Assembly (NCBI RefSeq): GCF_016097555.1
Contig: NW_024532765.1
Location: forward strand, 62,001-126,000
DNA from: Gigantopelta aegis
Lineage: Eukaryota; Mollusca; Gastropoda; Neomphalida; Peltospiridae
Direction: 5' to 3'
Length of the DNA stretch: 64,000 nt
Shown: positions 1 through 11,429 of the stretch, piece after piece
Layout: each line of letters opens with the position of its first letter
Numbering within the stretch: the stretch's first letter is position 1
Position numbers and translations under genes: made by a program
The notes under the pieces: generated by a model
Database searches by the model: none
Told to the model about the DNA's origin: nothing
The model's input: only the letters and a program-made list of their open reading frames with translations

Positions 1-1420
1 GGAAAAATAATTTCGTTGCCCACAGGAAAAGACCATATAGAGTAGAATCTGCAGCGATCATCTTTTGACAAAAGACTACGATAATCACTATTGAAGTTAT
101 GGTTTTTAAAAAAGCAACTAAAAATGCTTGAAAATGTTTTCTGTTTGACATTATCGCATGGGGCCAGCACATGACGACCTGTACACACATGCAGTCTCGG
201 ACAAACATAAACAAGTCGGAGGGTGCCAGCTACATGTATGCGAGAGATTCTAAGAGTGAGTTCATATCGATAACACAGATAAGATGTTTCAATTTTAGTT
301 CTGTACTTAATGATTGTACTTTTAAAAAATATAAATAATAATCAATAATGTAAATATATAAATATTAAATACACACACACTGGGATAGGTTTGATTTAGC
401 CTTTATTCAAGAATACCAATATATAATAATTCTGTTTCACCAAAAAAATGGGGTTGGGGGTGGGTGGGCTGAAAATAAAAATTAGCTAGGGTCTGTATAC
501 ATGGGCACTTTTCTTGATCCAGTAGAAGCAGTGATGGTTTATATATATACCTTCTTACGCCACTGTTATGTGTGTACTCAAATTGTTCTGTTAGGCATCT
601 CAAATGGTTCGTTAAAGCCAGACTACATGTAGATCTAATCATACCTCCAAGAACAAGACTAAATTTAGAAAATACAGCTTGTTTTCTCATTGTGACATTT
701 ACAATCATACAAAATATTAACTGGTTATGCCCACTGTAAAAATATTTTAAGCAGCAGCATATCTATCATTTCTTCATAGTGGTCATATATGTACACTGTA
801 TCAAGTTATTAATACTTGAATTTTAAATAATAGCAAATTTATATATCAATCATTTGTCCTTAGATTTAATGTTTCCACAATTCAAGAACAATATTTGTTT
901 CTTTTAGCTGTTCTAGTTGGACATACAGCTACTAGTGTTGCAGTTGTATGTACTTTTTGAAGACAGAATAAGAAACTTTCCACCCGGGTAGCAAGTGATG
1001 ACAAATATTCTGATGAGGTGTTGAACATCAGCAACAGTGACATGTACCACTCATGTAAAAAAGAAATATATGCAGGGATGTGTTGCCATATCTAAAGCTT
1101 AAAAATTGCCCCACCTTCTTCATATTATTTTTTCTTGGTAGTATTGGGTTCTAGGAAGCACACAATTTAGTTTTGCCTAATTGAACCATGTACTAGTTGT
1201 AGTGGGAAAAGATTACGGGTAACATAATTACATGGCTACATAACTAAAATATGATGTCATGTGTATATGTGGTACAGTAATAAATTTCTACCTTTTCATA
1301 TGTGCCTTTTGTGATCCATTTGCTTATGTGTTGCCCTCAAATTTTATTTTATACCGATTATAAGAAGAGAAGACTTTGAACTAAACATTATAAGACTTAT
1401 TTTATTAATGGGAAAATGAC
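1..1420. other. AT-rich intergenic or intronic DNA
   Basis: Nothing gene-like that I can support. The 101-codon minus-strand frame at 403-708 has no recognisable motif or splice context. Confidence 0.5.
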
Positions 1421-1424
1421 ATTT

Positions 1425-1740
1425 CAGGGTATATTGGCAAACAAATGACGATGCTGTGCAACATAGCAGTGCCAAATCAAGCAGAATTGTCTTCGGTACT
1501 GGATGGAATAAATATTCCCAGGTTTTTAATCTTCAGTTTATGAATGACCAGATATCCAGGAAGCTAGTGCTTCACACTTTTGTAGAGTCAACCAACGTGG
1601 GCAAGAACTGAAAACCTCTCTACATTTCTGACTGGAATGTGTCACAAATAGCAGTCACAACACAGGATGGCCGGAAACATTCTTTGTTGTATTTTCCCAG
1701 ATAACCCCAACACCATCACACAGCCTATAGGCAATGTATC
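1425..1740 (+). pseudogene. Possible decayed coding segment, unidentified
   Basis: After an AG (TTTCAG at 1423-1428) the plus strand has several short open stretches in changing frames, for example 'YIGKQMTMLCNIAVPNQAEL', 'QFMNDQISRKLVLHTFVEST' and 'YISDWNVSQIAVTTQDGRK'. Composition is less AT-rich than the surroundings and the translated pieces look protein-like. No family was recognised. It could be an old processed pseudogene or the remains of a transposon gene. Confidence 0.18.
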
Positions 1741-1915
1741 TTTATTTTCTGAAAAGTACAAAAGAAGTTGTGGTTTTTAAAAATTATATTGTGTACTGTT
1801 ATTGTAACATGTGAAGATATACATTCCATCATTTAGTCACATTCTAAAATAAAGTTGAATTACTAATCCAAAAACTACAAAAATATATACAGAAATAATA
1901 TATATATATATAAGG

Positions 1916-2066
1916 ATTGTCTGCTATTTCTTTTATGTTCATCAGGGTATGAACCAAAAAAAATCATCTGCAAACTGTATGAATCGGCGAAGTCGTTTTC
2001 ACAAAAGTTTGCGGACTTTATTTTTTTGTTCATACCCAGATGAACGTAAAAGAAATAACAGACAAT
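1916..2066. repeat. Foldback hairpin, ~60-bp arms
   Basis: ATTGTCTGCTATTTCTTTTA on the left pairs with the inverse at 2047-2066, and the arms continue through 'GTTCATCAGGGTATGAAC' type sequence. Loop about 25 nt. Probably a short foldback MITE. Confidence 0.75.
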
Positions 2067-2278
2067 ACTTATGATTAAATTTGAATCATACAGGCTAATA
2101 ATAACACTAAAATGTCATACTTCATTTTTGAATAATTTTTTATCCATAAACAATAAGACAACTTGCCGATATAAAATAAAGTCATCAGATATGACATTTC
2201 CTCGAAAAATTTACAAACTCCCATTGCTACGTCTGGACCAATGGGATGATGTTACAATGTAATGAATGTAACAGAAAT

Positions 2279-2286
<8 letters not shown>

Positions 2287-2325
<39 letters not shown>
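2287..2325. repeat. (TA)n microsatellite
   Basis: About 19 TA units. Confidence 0.95.
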
Positions 2326-2327
<2 letters not shown>

Positions 2328-2601
2328 CTATACATGTATATTATTTTTAACAATGTTATGTTTATTATATTTGAAGTGATTCTTTAATAAATTTAATATT
2401 AGTCTAGAAAATTTACAGAATTATGAAATCAAGAGGCAACAGTTTCAGTCGGTGACAGTTCCTAACAATCAATAAAAAAAGTTGCACAACTTGAACAATG
2501 TCATGATTGTATTTTGTCTACTGTCAGTTCCTGAAGCGTGAAATATTTATATACATGTATATATAATGAATAATGATTTTAAAAAGTTAAAATTAACGTA
2601 C

Positions 2602-2737
2602 TAATTTCTTGGTTCATCCAGATTGATGTCATAATCTACTCGATAAGCCAGTCAATTTAGCACAATACTTTATAGCATCCATCATATGTTCTGGCAACAT
2701 ACATATACATTCACAGGCTGTATATCCACATTTATTC
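2602..2737 (-). pseudogene. Candidate second exon of the P2RX7_C-like gene, cysteine-rich, frame-shifted
   Basis: The acceptor TTTAAATTTCCAG precedes 2737. Its first base completes the TG left by the exon ending at 6985, giving Trp, and the frame then reads NKCGYTACECICMLPEHMM followed by DAIKYCAKLTGL. The cluster W-x-x-C-G...C-E-C-I-C resembles the zinc-ligand block of P2RX7_C domains (WCxCGxC...ECxCC), though the first cysteines are altered. This frame closes at 2629-2631. One base out of register an open stretch ('DYDINLDEPRN') leads to a possible donor GTACGT just beyond 2602. The phase match with the 6985 exon over 4.2 kb is the main support. The altered ligands and the second frame break suggest a decayed gene. 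Confidence 0.3.
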
Positions 2738-2974
2738 CTGGAAATTTAAATAGAAATTATAATTAAGTGTTAAATAACTGAGAGAAGAAATACAATTATA
2801 TATAATTCAAGTTAATATATGACCCTTGTACACAAACTTTCCCTTACGGAAATAACCTATACAAACTTATAAGTGGAATATACTTTACTTATACGCCACT
2901 TATAAGTTACCTATATATTGGTATAAGTGAAGTATCAGTGTGTATAAGTATAAGTGAAAAAAATGGTTAATTGA

Positions 2975-3045
2975 TACTTCACTGATTGATTGATTGAATG
3001 TTTGTTTAACGACACCCCAGCACAAAAATACACTTCACTGATACT
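2975..3045 (+). mobile_element. LINE 3'-end fragment
   Basis: TGATTGATTGATTGAATG is followed by TTTAACGACACCCCAGCACA, the same tail as the LINE at 13500-14745. Only the last ~70 bp are present. Confidence 0.5.
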
Positions 3046-3249
3046 CCACATATATTTCACCTATATCAGTGGTATAAGTGAACTGGAATTAGATATTTTT
3101 GTTGTTGTTTCTACAAGTGAAATATTAGTTTGGAGATGGTCCTTTTGCAAAGGAAATGATGTGTTCCAAATGAACGGGGAAAAAACTAAGTCCAAAACAT
3201 TTTCATGGTTATTTTTTTTAAATTCATAACTTCTCACAGGATTTATCGA

Positions 3250-5000
3250 ATTCATTGGGAACAGTGGCTAAACAACCAAACATACATGTAGCAGATTTAG
3301 ATAGTATTTACGATAATTTTTTATATATATATATATATTGATACATATGGTTATATATGATTAAAACAGGATCATCTTGTAATTATCCCATACTACCTCC
3401 TCACTTTCAATAGACTCCCCCACCCCGACACACCTGTCATAATAAAGATCTGTAAAAAGTAGCTGATTGGGGGGGGGGGAGGGGGGAGGGGGGAAGGGGA
3501 GGTGATCCCCATCACAATGTTTATCAATCACAGTATGGATTTATTTTACGGGGTGGGGGGCTAAAAACGAAATATTACAGGGTAGGCTACCACTCACATC
3601 TCATACATATATATATATATATGTACATATACATATATTGCTGCTAAATAATAATATAATTATAATTTCAATTAAATAATAAAATAAATAATTTTAAAAA
3701 ATAAAGTCAATAAAAATTGTTTTAAAACAATCATAATTATTGTTAATTTGTTATTATAATAATACAGACACACACATACATATGGCAGTTGCTGTCGGTG
3801 CTGTTCCAGCTAGCCATGCTGTATTCATGCTGTACGTCTCACACCCACCCACCACCACCTTCTTTTTTTTTACCAGATTGTGTGAAAATAGGCACAAAAA
3901 CCAAATTAAAATGAATTGATATTACTATAACAGATTGTGCCCCCCCCCTTCCCACTCAGGTATCATTACTTTTGGTCTACTATTATTTATTAAGATTGAT
4001 TTTGTTTAGTTTTTTTTAATCTGAATTTTCACACACAAAATAATAAAAATGTTAGTTTTTTTTGTTAAATCACAAGGAAGAAAAATAAAGTAAGCTGGTG
4101 TATCACTCCCATCCCTGGTCCTCACAAATCCATTTATAGAAACTACAATCCATAGGCAAGAATTTTTTTGATTTTTTTTGGGGGGGGGGGGGGGGGGGGG
4201 GGGGCGAATTCTTCGTGATGGGATCATCACAAAAAAAAAAACCCCAAAAACCCCACACCTTTAGGTAACGTTATCTATATTCGCTAGAAAAATATAACCT
4301 TTGGTATTCAATTTTTTTTTTTTTTAAATGGTGATGCCATACACACTCATCGCACCCCCCCCCTCCCACCACCACACCACCCTGCGTACGGACCTGTGTT
4401 ATGTCATATACATAATCCGACTAGATCGGTCAGCGTAAGTCTGTTTTAAAATGTATTTGCAAACATAATTACTTTCATTTATAATATAATAAAGACAGTA
4501 TAAAATTATGCATAACACTGGCTCTTGAATATGTTTAGTAAAATATTTACTCAGGAATCTGTACGTTTAAATTTTATTTATTTATAATTCAATTAATTGG
4601 AATCTGGATAATTACGTTGTGTTTTGTTATTACATTGTTTATTTCATTATATGCAGAGTAATCATTTATAATGCTTACTTAATAGACAGAAGGCCACAAA
4701 GGCGCTAGATTAGTACATAATTATGATAATAATAATAATAATTATTATTATTATTATTATAAGTCTGTGTCGTCTTAAAAGACGAATGAAGGTTAAAAGC
4801 GATAATATGATTGGTCGGTTCCTGAACAGTCATACCTTGGATTTGATTGGCTTAGAGATAACAACAGGAAAAAACGCACCATTTGCAGTTTGCCAAAATA
4901 AATTTAATAATAAATAATGACAAAACATTGTGTATTTTGCACTATGAATTGGATTTGAGATCATTTTGATTGAGCAGGAACAATCACAGTTTATTACCGA
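3250..5000. other. Low-complexity AT-rich DNA
   Basis: TA runs, G runs and an (ATT/AAT)n stretch at 4723-4760. No gene recognised. Lies inside the CCCTTAC interval. Confidence 0.5.
4181..4204 (+). repeat. G-homopolymer of about 24 nt
   Basis: One of several long G/C runs (also 3471-3500, 11893-11913, 13000-13018, 33170-33198, 33434-33448). They tend to lie in or near MITE edges. Confidence 0.9.
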
Positions 5001-5010
5001 ATACTTGGCT

Positions 5011-5084
5011 ATGGCGGAAAATGAAGAACTTCGGTCAAGTTTCGGATGTCCTACTATTTTCGTCACGTTTGGAAGGGAAAAAAG
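5011..5084 (+). CDS. Candidate first coding exon, unidentified
   Basis: ATG in a good animal context (GGCTATGGCGG) opens 24 codons plus 2 nt, starting MAENEELRSSFGCPTIF, and ends at a consensus donor (AAAAG|GTAAAC). The pattern of Kozak-like start, short exon and strong donor is what a first coding exon looks like. No downstream exon was found, and the segment lies inside the interval bounded by the CCCTTAC inverted repeats (2841-6450), so it may belong to a transposon. Product unknown. Confidence 0.25.
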
Positions 5085-5819
5085 GTAAACATGATTTTAC
5101 TATTTTCTTACTTATTCTAGACACCTTTAATATGTAAGTTGACATCTTTAAATGTATTTGTTCTAATATTGTGTGATGTTTGATGACAATCGAACGAATG
5201 TAACGTGTTCTACATGATGCAACATTGGGTCATGACACAGAAAATTTCCAAAATGGCCGATCAAGACATATCTTTCGGGGGCAATTTAAATACACATAGA
5301 TCACGTTGACATCATAAATAATACATTTAAATGCAAAATAAATATTTTAAGATGCCAAATTGATGCATTTGTTACAGAAAAAATGTTGTTATTTCACCAA
5401 TGGGTACAGATTTTTACAACGATAGTAATGCTTTTTTGGGGCGATTTAGGTCACATGACCAGTTTCAAGTACTCTGATAGGGCAGCAGTCTTTGTTTACA
5501 AATTAATTTAGTTTTAAATTGATAATTAATTCTGACCCATAGTCTTCAGAGGAAGCTCTCTACATGTTTCAAAAGCAGCAAGTCATCTTTCATATGATCT
5601 TTCCTTGGACAGGACAGAACATACCACTGCCTTTGATAGATATTCACGTATACAGCAGTATCTCTCAAATATCAGTGAATCACTTGTATTTCACTAATTA
5701 TACTTCACTTATACAGTGTTTTTTGTAAAATATCGGTGAATCACTTATATTTCACTTATACAGTAATGTTATGTAAATATCGGTGAATCACTTATACTTC
5801 ACTTATATTTCACCTATAC

Positions 5820-6175
5820 TTCACTTATACAGCAGTTTCTGTTAAATATTAGTGAATCGCTTATACTTCACTTATATTTCACCTATACTTCACTTATACA
5901 GCAGTTTCTGTTAAGTATTAGTGAATCGCTTATACTTCACTTATATTTCACCTATATTTCACTTACACAAGTTTCTGTTAAGTATTAGTGAATCGCTTAT
6001 ACTTCACTTATATTTCACCTATACTTCACTTATACAGCAGTTTCTGTTAAGTATTAGTGAATCGCTTATACTTCACTTATATTTCACCTATACTTCACTT
6101 ACACAACAGTTTCTGTTAAATATTGGTGAATCACTTATACCTCACTTATATTTCACTTATACAGCAGTTTCTGTT
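5820..6175 (+). repeat. 69-bp minisatellite
   Basis: Tandem units start at GTTTCTGTTAAGTATTAGTG. Successive starts lie 69, 67, 69, 69 and 58 bp apart between 5835 and 6167. Within each unit shorter 'ACTTCACTTATA' blocks recur. Looser copies extend from 5640 to 6440. Confidence 0.9.
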
Positions 6176-6984
6176 ACACTTATACTTCACTTATAAGTCA
6201 CTTATATTTCACTTATAAGTCACTTATATATATCTAACACTTCTGTTAAATATAAGGGAATGACTTACACTTCACTTATATATATATATATAGTTAACAC
6301 TTCACCTATATGTCACATATACTTTGTATAAGTGATACCTCATTTGCATACAAAATCCTAATCATTTACTTATAAGTCACTTATACTAGAAAAGTATTAA
6401 CAACTTATACTTCACTTATAAGTGAAAAATATAAGTCATTTCGGTAAGGGTTAAGTTCCATTCTTACAACATCATTTACTAAAATAAAATGCCCATATAC
6501 ATGTATCAGGTTTAATAAACTTGGGCCCCAACTGTCAGCAGCACTGAAGCAACTGGAATTTTTTTTATGTTTTCAGCCGAAATATTAAGCTATTCATGTA
6601 TAAAAATTGATTTTTAAAAATAAAATGTGTGTGTGTGTGGACAGTTAATGGGTTATTATGATACTAATAGATGGATGTTTAAAAACTAAAATACTAGTAT
6701 ATCGAAAAAGCCTGTAATAAATAGTGTTTCCACCCTTTCCCTTTTTTCATCATTAGTCCTTTTATATGTTTCCAAGATAAAACAAAACAATACAAAACCA
6801 AGTAGTGAATTCCATTACGACACCAGTAATTATTCCAAATTTACGACTGTATGAAATCTGATGTGAATACAGTAACTTTTGACGTTTGGGAATATTTAGA
6901 CTTTTAAAAAGGTACTATAAAACACTAGCGATGGTAAAAACATATATAGTTTGTAAAACAAAACAAAGTGAAATTTTGTCTTAC

Positions 6985-7192
6985 CAACTACTCAAGTCTT
7001 GAAGACGTTCGTTCTTGGCTTTTTCCAACTCATCAGATATGATCTTTACAGTCATAATCTCATATCTATCTCCGGATCATCACCATCATATTCAGGCTTG
7101 AACTGATACGGCAAGACGCCTTTGCTTTCTTCATCATTACTATAATTATTTACGTGAAGGAAAGTCCAAGAAACTGTCATAAAAGGAGCCAT
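6985..7192 (-). pseudogene. Candidate first coding exon of a P2RX7_C-like zinc-domain protein, frame-shifted
   Basis: On the minus strand an ATG in good context (GTGAAGATGG, at 7192) opens a frame containing 'NDEESKGVLPYQFKPEYD'. The 'PYQFKPEY' phrase is the typical N-terminal signature of invertebrate proteins carrying the cysteine-rich domain of the P2X7 receptor C-terminus. That frame ends near 7052. One base out of register, the exon continues 'TVKIISDELEKAKNE', then 'RLQDLSSW', and reaches a donor (TTG|GTAAGA) at 6985. In this family an 'RLxxxxW' stretch directly precedes the CxCGxC zinc ligands. So the exon looks like a family member with a single-base frame break around 7050-7060, either a real lesion or an assembly error. 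A strong acceptor at 7291 (GTATTTTTAG) would allow a longer 5' part. Expression cannot be judged from sequence. Confidence 0.42.
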
Positions 7193-7810
7193 CTTCACTA
7201 ACATCACTTCATTCCCCCTTTTTGTAAAAATCTCGAGTGGTTTAGAGTTCGCTGGAAATCTCTGAGATAACCCCTTTATGAGTGTCATAGGCTAAAAATA
7301 CAGAGATATGAGAGGGGCGGGAACTAAAAAGCTTACTGTGGCCGGGATCCAGGGGCCGCTGAAGGGTCTTGAAAGAAAATTGTTGTTGGCAACCCCTGGA
7401 ACTGCCAAAAATTGCATTCAATGCTAACGAATCTAAACTGGTTATAACTTATATACAAGGCACACATCATAAACTTGAAACCGTGAAAACATGGAAATGA
7501 ACCTTGTGTGGTCAACAGTATTGAACATCATGTATTGGGTTTTTTTAGACAAAATTGAAAAGCACGTTGCCGCGTAGCTCTCACATCCCTAAAAATAACT
7601 CTGCTGGTATCGGACAAGTGTTTTTCATCCAGGCATTTCAGAAAAACTTTTTCTATTAAAAAACTGGTCATGTTTTTAAAAATTGACTATCGGATATATT
7701 AATGTAAACACTATTTCCTTTCATACATCTAATAGAAATGTGTCTTTACAGAGGCACTTTTAATTTTAACGACAAACAAACAATTTAAATTCGACAAAAA
7801 ATAACCATAC

Positions 7811-9534
7811 CATGTATCTTGAAATTCTGAAGATGTTCCAATAGTAGTGAGAGCAGTATTCTTTCCATCAGAGCTGACTGATAATCTTCTAATTAGATGT
7901 GGACCAAAGCTTTCTGGCAAGTCATTGCTATCAAACCAACTTTTAAAGCACAGGTTTTGCATCAACAGTTTCAATGGAATGTAATTAAGGAACTTATATG
8001 CTTCTTCTTTCAAATCAGTAACCAGTTTGTCTCTCTTTAAAACTGATGGTTTACTGAGCAGAAGATTCAGGTGTTTGTAAACATGTGGAAGGTCATCACA
8101 TTTATCGTTGTGCCGGTTCTCATAGCAATGATGGTTGATTGCCGTTTCAAACCATTTCATCACCCACTTATACATCTTTTGATCAACTGCACTCCTCATT
8201 TGTTCAGAATCAAGTAATTTCAAATATAAAGTGTGTATATATTTATTTTCTGAGGCAACCATTACCCCATATATTTCTTCGCAAGATTCTTGTGATGTGA
8301 AAAGTATTTGAGAATCCATTAGCTTCAAGACTTGAGGGAAATCAGCAGAGTCAGATTTACGCAATCCTTTTACCATACTTATGACAGTTTTTGTAAGGAT
8401 TTCTGACACTACAGACACAATGTCTTCATGACTTGAAGTTAGATCATTTACCAGTTTAAGCAATGCATCAAAATTCTTTTCCTTTGCTGACTTTTTACTT
8501 TGAGCTACAATTCGTGATCGGAGAAGATCCAGCAGTACCTGCTGGTTTGTGGGTGTATGCAAAACCATAGATTGGACTATGTCGATAGTGCTAGAAATTG
8601 GAGCATGTTGCAGAAATTTCTGAAGAAGAATTGAAGCATCTTTATCTCCAGCTTTTTCCTGTTCAAGAATCTTGTTACAAATCCATTCACACATTTTTAA
8701 ATCACAAGAAAACTCCAACTGTCCTAAATTATCAAAATTACTCATTACAAAGGTAGATGATAACACAGGATAACAAAATTCTAACAAATGCACAATGAGG
8801 CTTGATTTGTTTGGAAATACAATTAAGCACAAATCTGAAACAATGTTTTCAAAACATTTTAGAGATCCTACAGGAAGTGCATTTTGTGGAAGTGTCTGCA
8901 AACCTTTAAGTATTGCTGTTGATGTTTGCTTTGAGATAGTTTTCACGTCATCCATTTTCTTTCTTCTAGAACCACTACACAACTGAGCACAAATATACCC
9001 AAAGAGAATGAATGTCTCCCTGTTGATATGTGACTGTTTTTCTGTTATGTATTGTTCCAAAGTACACAACAGTCTTCTGTTGTCCAACATCCTGGCATGT
9101 TCCATGTAATGTTTTGACAGTGAAATAAGATCATCTATTTCCATTATAATAATTTTTAAATTGTCTGCATTAACTACTGCAAGTTGATGCCTAAAATGTT
9201 GTACAAGACCCTTTTCAAAACTATCAATTCCTTTAATAATAAAAAAGTCACGAATCACTGGGGTAATCTTAACCTCTTTCCAGGAGTAATCTTGTAATAT
9301 TTCGGTACTTGTTCTCCAGAAACCCAGTTTCAAAACCTTAAATTTACAACGGTATTCTAGGCAAGGAGTATCAGCAGGCACCAACACAAAACCACTGCGC
9401 CAGATTTCTTCAAAAAGATGACACAAAGTGGTGTTAGCAGAATATCCATTTGGAGATTTAAATTCAACACAAACATCTGAACAGATCATCTCTTTCAGCA
9501 CAGGAATGTGCAGAATAATAGAACATGACAAAAG
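7811..9534 (-). CDS. Large internal exon of an RNF213-like E3 ligase gene
   Basis: This is a 1,724-nt exon, open throughout (574 codons plus 2 nt), and the longest host reading frame in the window. A good acceptor (TTTCATTTCAG) precedes position 9534 and a donor (GTATGG) follows 7811. The first ~110 residues look like a beta-rich, carbohydrate-binding-like segment; they include 'PADTPCLEYRCKFKV', the kind of 'leYkykv' stretch that precedes the helical arm of RNF213 proteins. The remainder is alpha-helical and leucine-rich, without Walker or RING motifs, as expected for the long N-terminal stalk. In RNF213 the AAA core and RING lie far downstream and would be on exons outside this window. The exon starts in phase 0, matching the phase-0 end of the exon at 27732-27872. 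It ends in phase 2 and I did not find the next exon. That it is a host coding exon is near certain; the RNF213 assignment rests on general character and is moderate. Confidence 0.72.
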
Positions 9535-9664
9535 CTGAAATGAAACAAAGAAACATTATTATTAATACATGCAAAACATTAAAAAGAAAAAAAGAAGTAT
9601 TTATTCACAGACCTTTTAGTCTAAATCCTAGATCATATTACATGATGTGACTAGAACCAACTGG

Positions 9665-9995
9665 GGTAGGTCATACATGTGGCTCGGTGGTACAAAAACA
9701 GAAAGAAAAGTGCTTGCCATATGCACAATCGGTCTTGAATCAATTCCCATTGGTGGACCCACTGGGATATTTCTTATTCCAGCTTGCACACCATAATTGG
9801 TGTAAAAAAGATCATGGTATGAATTATCCTGTCTGTGGGATGGTGTATATAAAAAATCCCCTGCTGCTTAATAGCTTCGGGTCAGCAAATTTCCTCTTTC
9901 ATTATATGTGTGGTCCTTTTTTAAACATATGTCCGACACCATATAACTATAATTTTAAATGTGGTAAATGTGTCGTTAAATAAAACATTTCTTCG
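9665..9995 (+). mobile_element. tRNA-derived SINE, plus strand
   Basis: Diverged full-length copy: tRNA-like head near 9680-9760 (GGCTCGGTGGTAC), body with CCTGTCTGTGGGATGGTG, tail TGTGTCGTTAAATAAAACAT followed by TTCTTC. It lies 130 bp upstream of the acceptor of the large RNF213-like exon, opposite in orientation to the gene. Confidence 0.75.
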
Positions 9996-10764
9996 TTCTG
10001 TCAAGTTGAGATGTATATCACTGTGTTAACAAATCAATGTATTTGAATTACCTAATTGTAGCAGGCTAATACAATGCACAAACTCCAAATTCAACCATTT
10101 GTTTCTTCTTGTGCCAAGGCAGCTTTTGGTCAAGCAGTTTGAAATTTGTTTTTAAATTTGCTTCATTTTCCTATTTTGGGGGCCACCCTTGGGTCTCTGA
10201 GGGTCAGAATGACTGAATTCCTTGATTTGTTTCTCCATATGCCAAGGAAGCTTCTCACAAAATTTGGTTAGATTTGACTAAGTGATTTTGGAGAAGAAGT
10301 CACAGAAATAACAGTTTTGATGCATTTCTCCATACAACTATAGTAAACATCATCCCCACCCCAGTACAAATGGGAGACCCAACATTAATAATATTCTCAA
10401 ATAAGATAAACCATCTGTAGACTTTTACATCTATAAAGAATATTTGGTTGTAGCATTTCCTGAAGCAGAGATGATTTTTTTTAATTGGCTTAATTTCCTC
10501 CTTTTAGCCCCACCCCTCAGGCCCCTAGGTGGGGGTAGTGATGTGCGGTTTTGAAATTTGGCTTCGGTTTCAATTTCGGTTTTCAGTTTTGGCAAAATGT
10601 AGAGTTTCAGTTTCGATTTTCAGTTTTTATTTACATTTTATTGAAATTTGGTTTGGCAATAAGAAAACTTTGCAAAGTTCAAAAAGAATAGTTTGTAGAA
10701 CAATCAGGTTCCAGTCTTGTGGGTCTATTAAAAACATTTTTAAATACTAGTCAGCCTAGTTAGT
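9996..10764. other. Repeat-like non-coding DNA
   Basis: Contains 'GAGGGTCAGAATGACTGAAT' and 'TTCTCCATATGCCAAGGAAGC'-type sequence and a 'TTCGGTTTC' microrepeat (10560-10635). No coding or element boundary could be fixed. Confidence 0.4.
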
Positions 10765-11375
10765 AAATGTAACAAGAGTACTGGTGAGGTACATAATACA
10801 TGATAGGAATTTGATGGAAAATCATAAATATTAATGAATATGTTACAGATATGATTCAATTTTAATTCTGTGAAATGTTTGCAATGGGATGGATAAATAT
10901 TTTGTTTTGGACCAACTACTGATGATTGGAGAAGGTGTCATCTGATTAATGAAGTTATTGTTCTTTATTAGAATGGTCCTGCATGCATCTGTATGCAAGA
11001 TCTGATCCAGACAAGGATTTAGGCCTACTGTTATGTGCAGTACGTAGACCGTGACCTAGTAATAGTATTCGACACATCCCAAGTTATTCCTACATGTGAG
11101 GTTTGATGGTCTTGTACGCATCTGTATGCAAGATATGGTCCAGATAAGGATTTACTGTTAAGTGCAGTACACTGTGAAAAGTAGGTCACAGTGACCTAGT
11201 AATAGTATGCAACACACCACCATCCCAAGTTCTTCCTACATGTGAGGTTTGATGGTCCTGTACATGCATCTATATGCAAGATATGGTCTGGAAATGGATT
11301 TAGTGTTATATGTGCAGTAGACCATGAAAAGTAGGTCACAGTGACCAAGTAATAGTACGCGACACACATGTGTTC
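10765..11375 (+). repeat. Repeat block with ~130-150-bp tandem units carrying ERE palindromes
   Basis: A leader (GATATGATTCAATTTTAATT type, GAAATGTTTGCAATGGGATG) is followed by three imperfect units. These contain CTACATGTGAGGTTTGATGG, CATCTGTATGCAAGATATGG and GTAGGTCACAGTGACCTAGT. The same leader and units recur at 54475-54960, and the leader alone at 15085-15240. Confidence 0.8.
11183..11197. promoter_or_regulatory. Perfect oestrogen-response-element palindrome (in repeat)
   Basis: AGGTCACAGTGACCT, the classical vertebrate vitellogenin-type ERE with inverted AGGTCA half-sites and 3-bp spacer. It is part of a repeat unit, so use as a regulatory site is unproven. A one-mismatch copy lies at 11333-11347. 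Confidence 0.5.
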
Positions 11376-11429
11376 GTTACATTTATTAAATTATAAAGTG
11401 TTTTTATTTTTCTTCTTATGTTCTCATTC

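Larger units (their letters stand above)
2841..6450. mobile_element. Possible large inverted-repeat element with CCCTTAC ends
   Basis: CCCTTACGGAAATAACCTAT at the left and the inverse of CCCTTACCGAAATGACTTAT at the right, followed on both sides by many 'ACTTATA(A)GTGAAGTATAAG' repeats. TTAA follows the right end, but the left flank is TTTC, so a target duplication is not shown. It spans the minisatellite at 5820-6175, a LINE fragment and the exon-like piece at 5011. Confidence 0.4.

Noticed and set aside
5820-6175. CRISPR-like regular repeats
   Set aside because: Units are head-to-tail without unique spacers, and the genome is eukaryotic.
5921-6196. 91-codon plus-strand frame rich in 'LYFTYTS' repeats
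   Set aside because: It is only the 69-bp minisatellite read in one frame; no start context and the same repeat unit throughout.
7291-7811. Joining the large exon at 7811 to the exon-like piece starting at 7291
   Set aside because: Phases do not fit: using the donor at 7811 gives an immediate stop, and the alternative donor four bases on gives a stop after about 16 codons.
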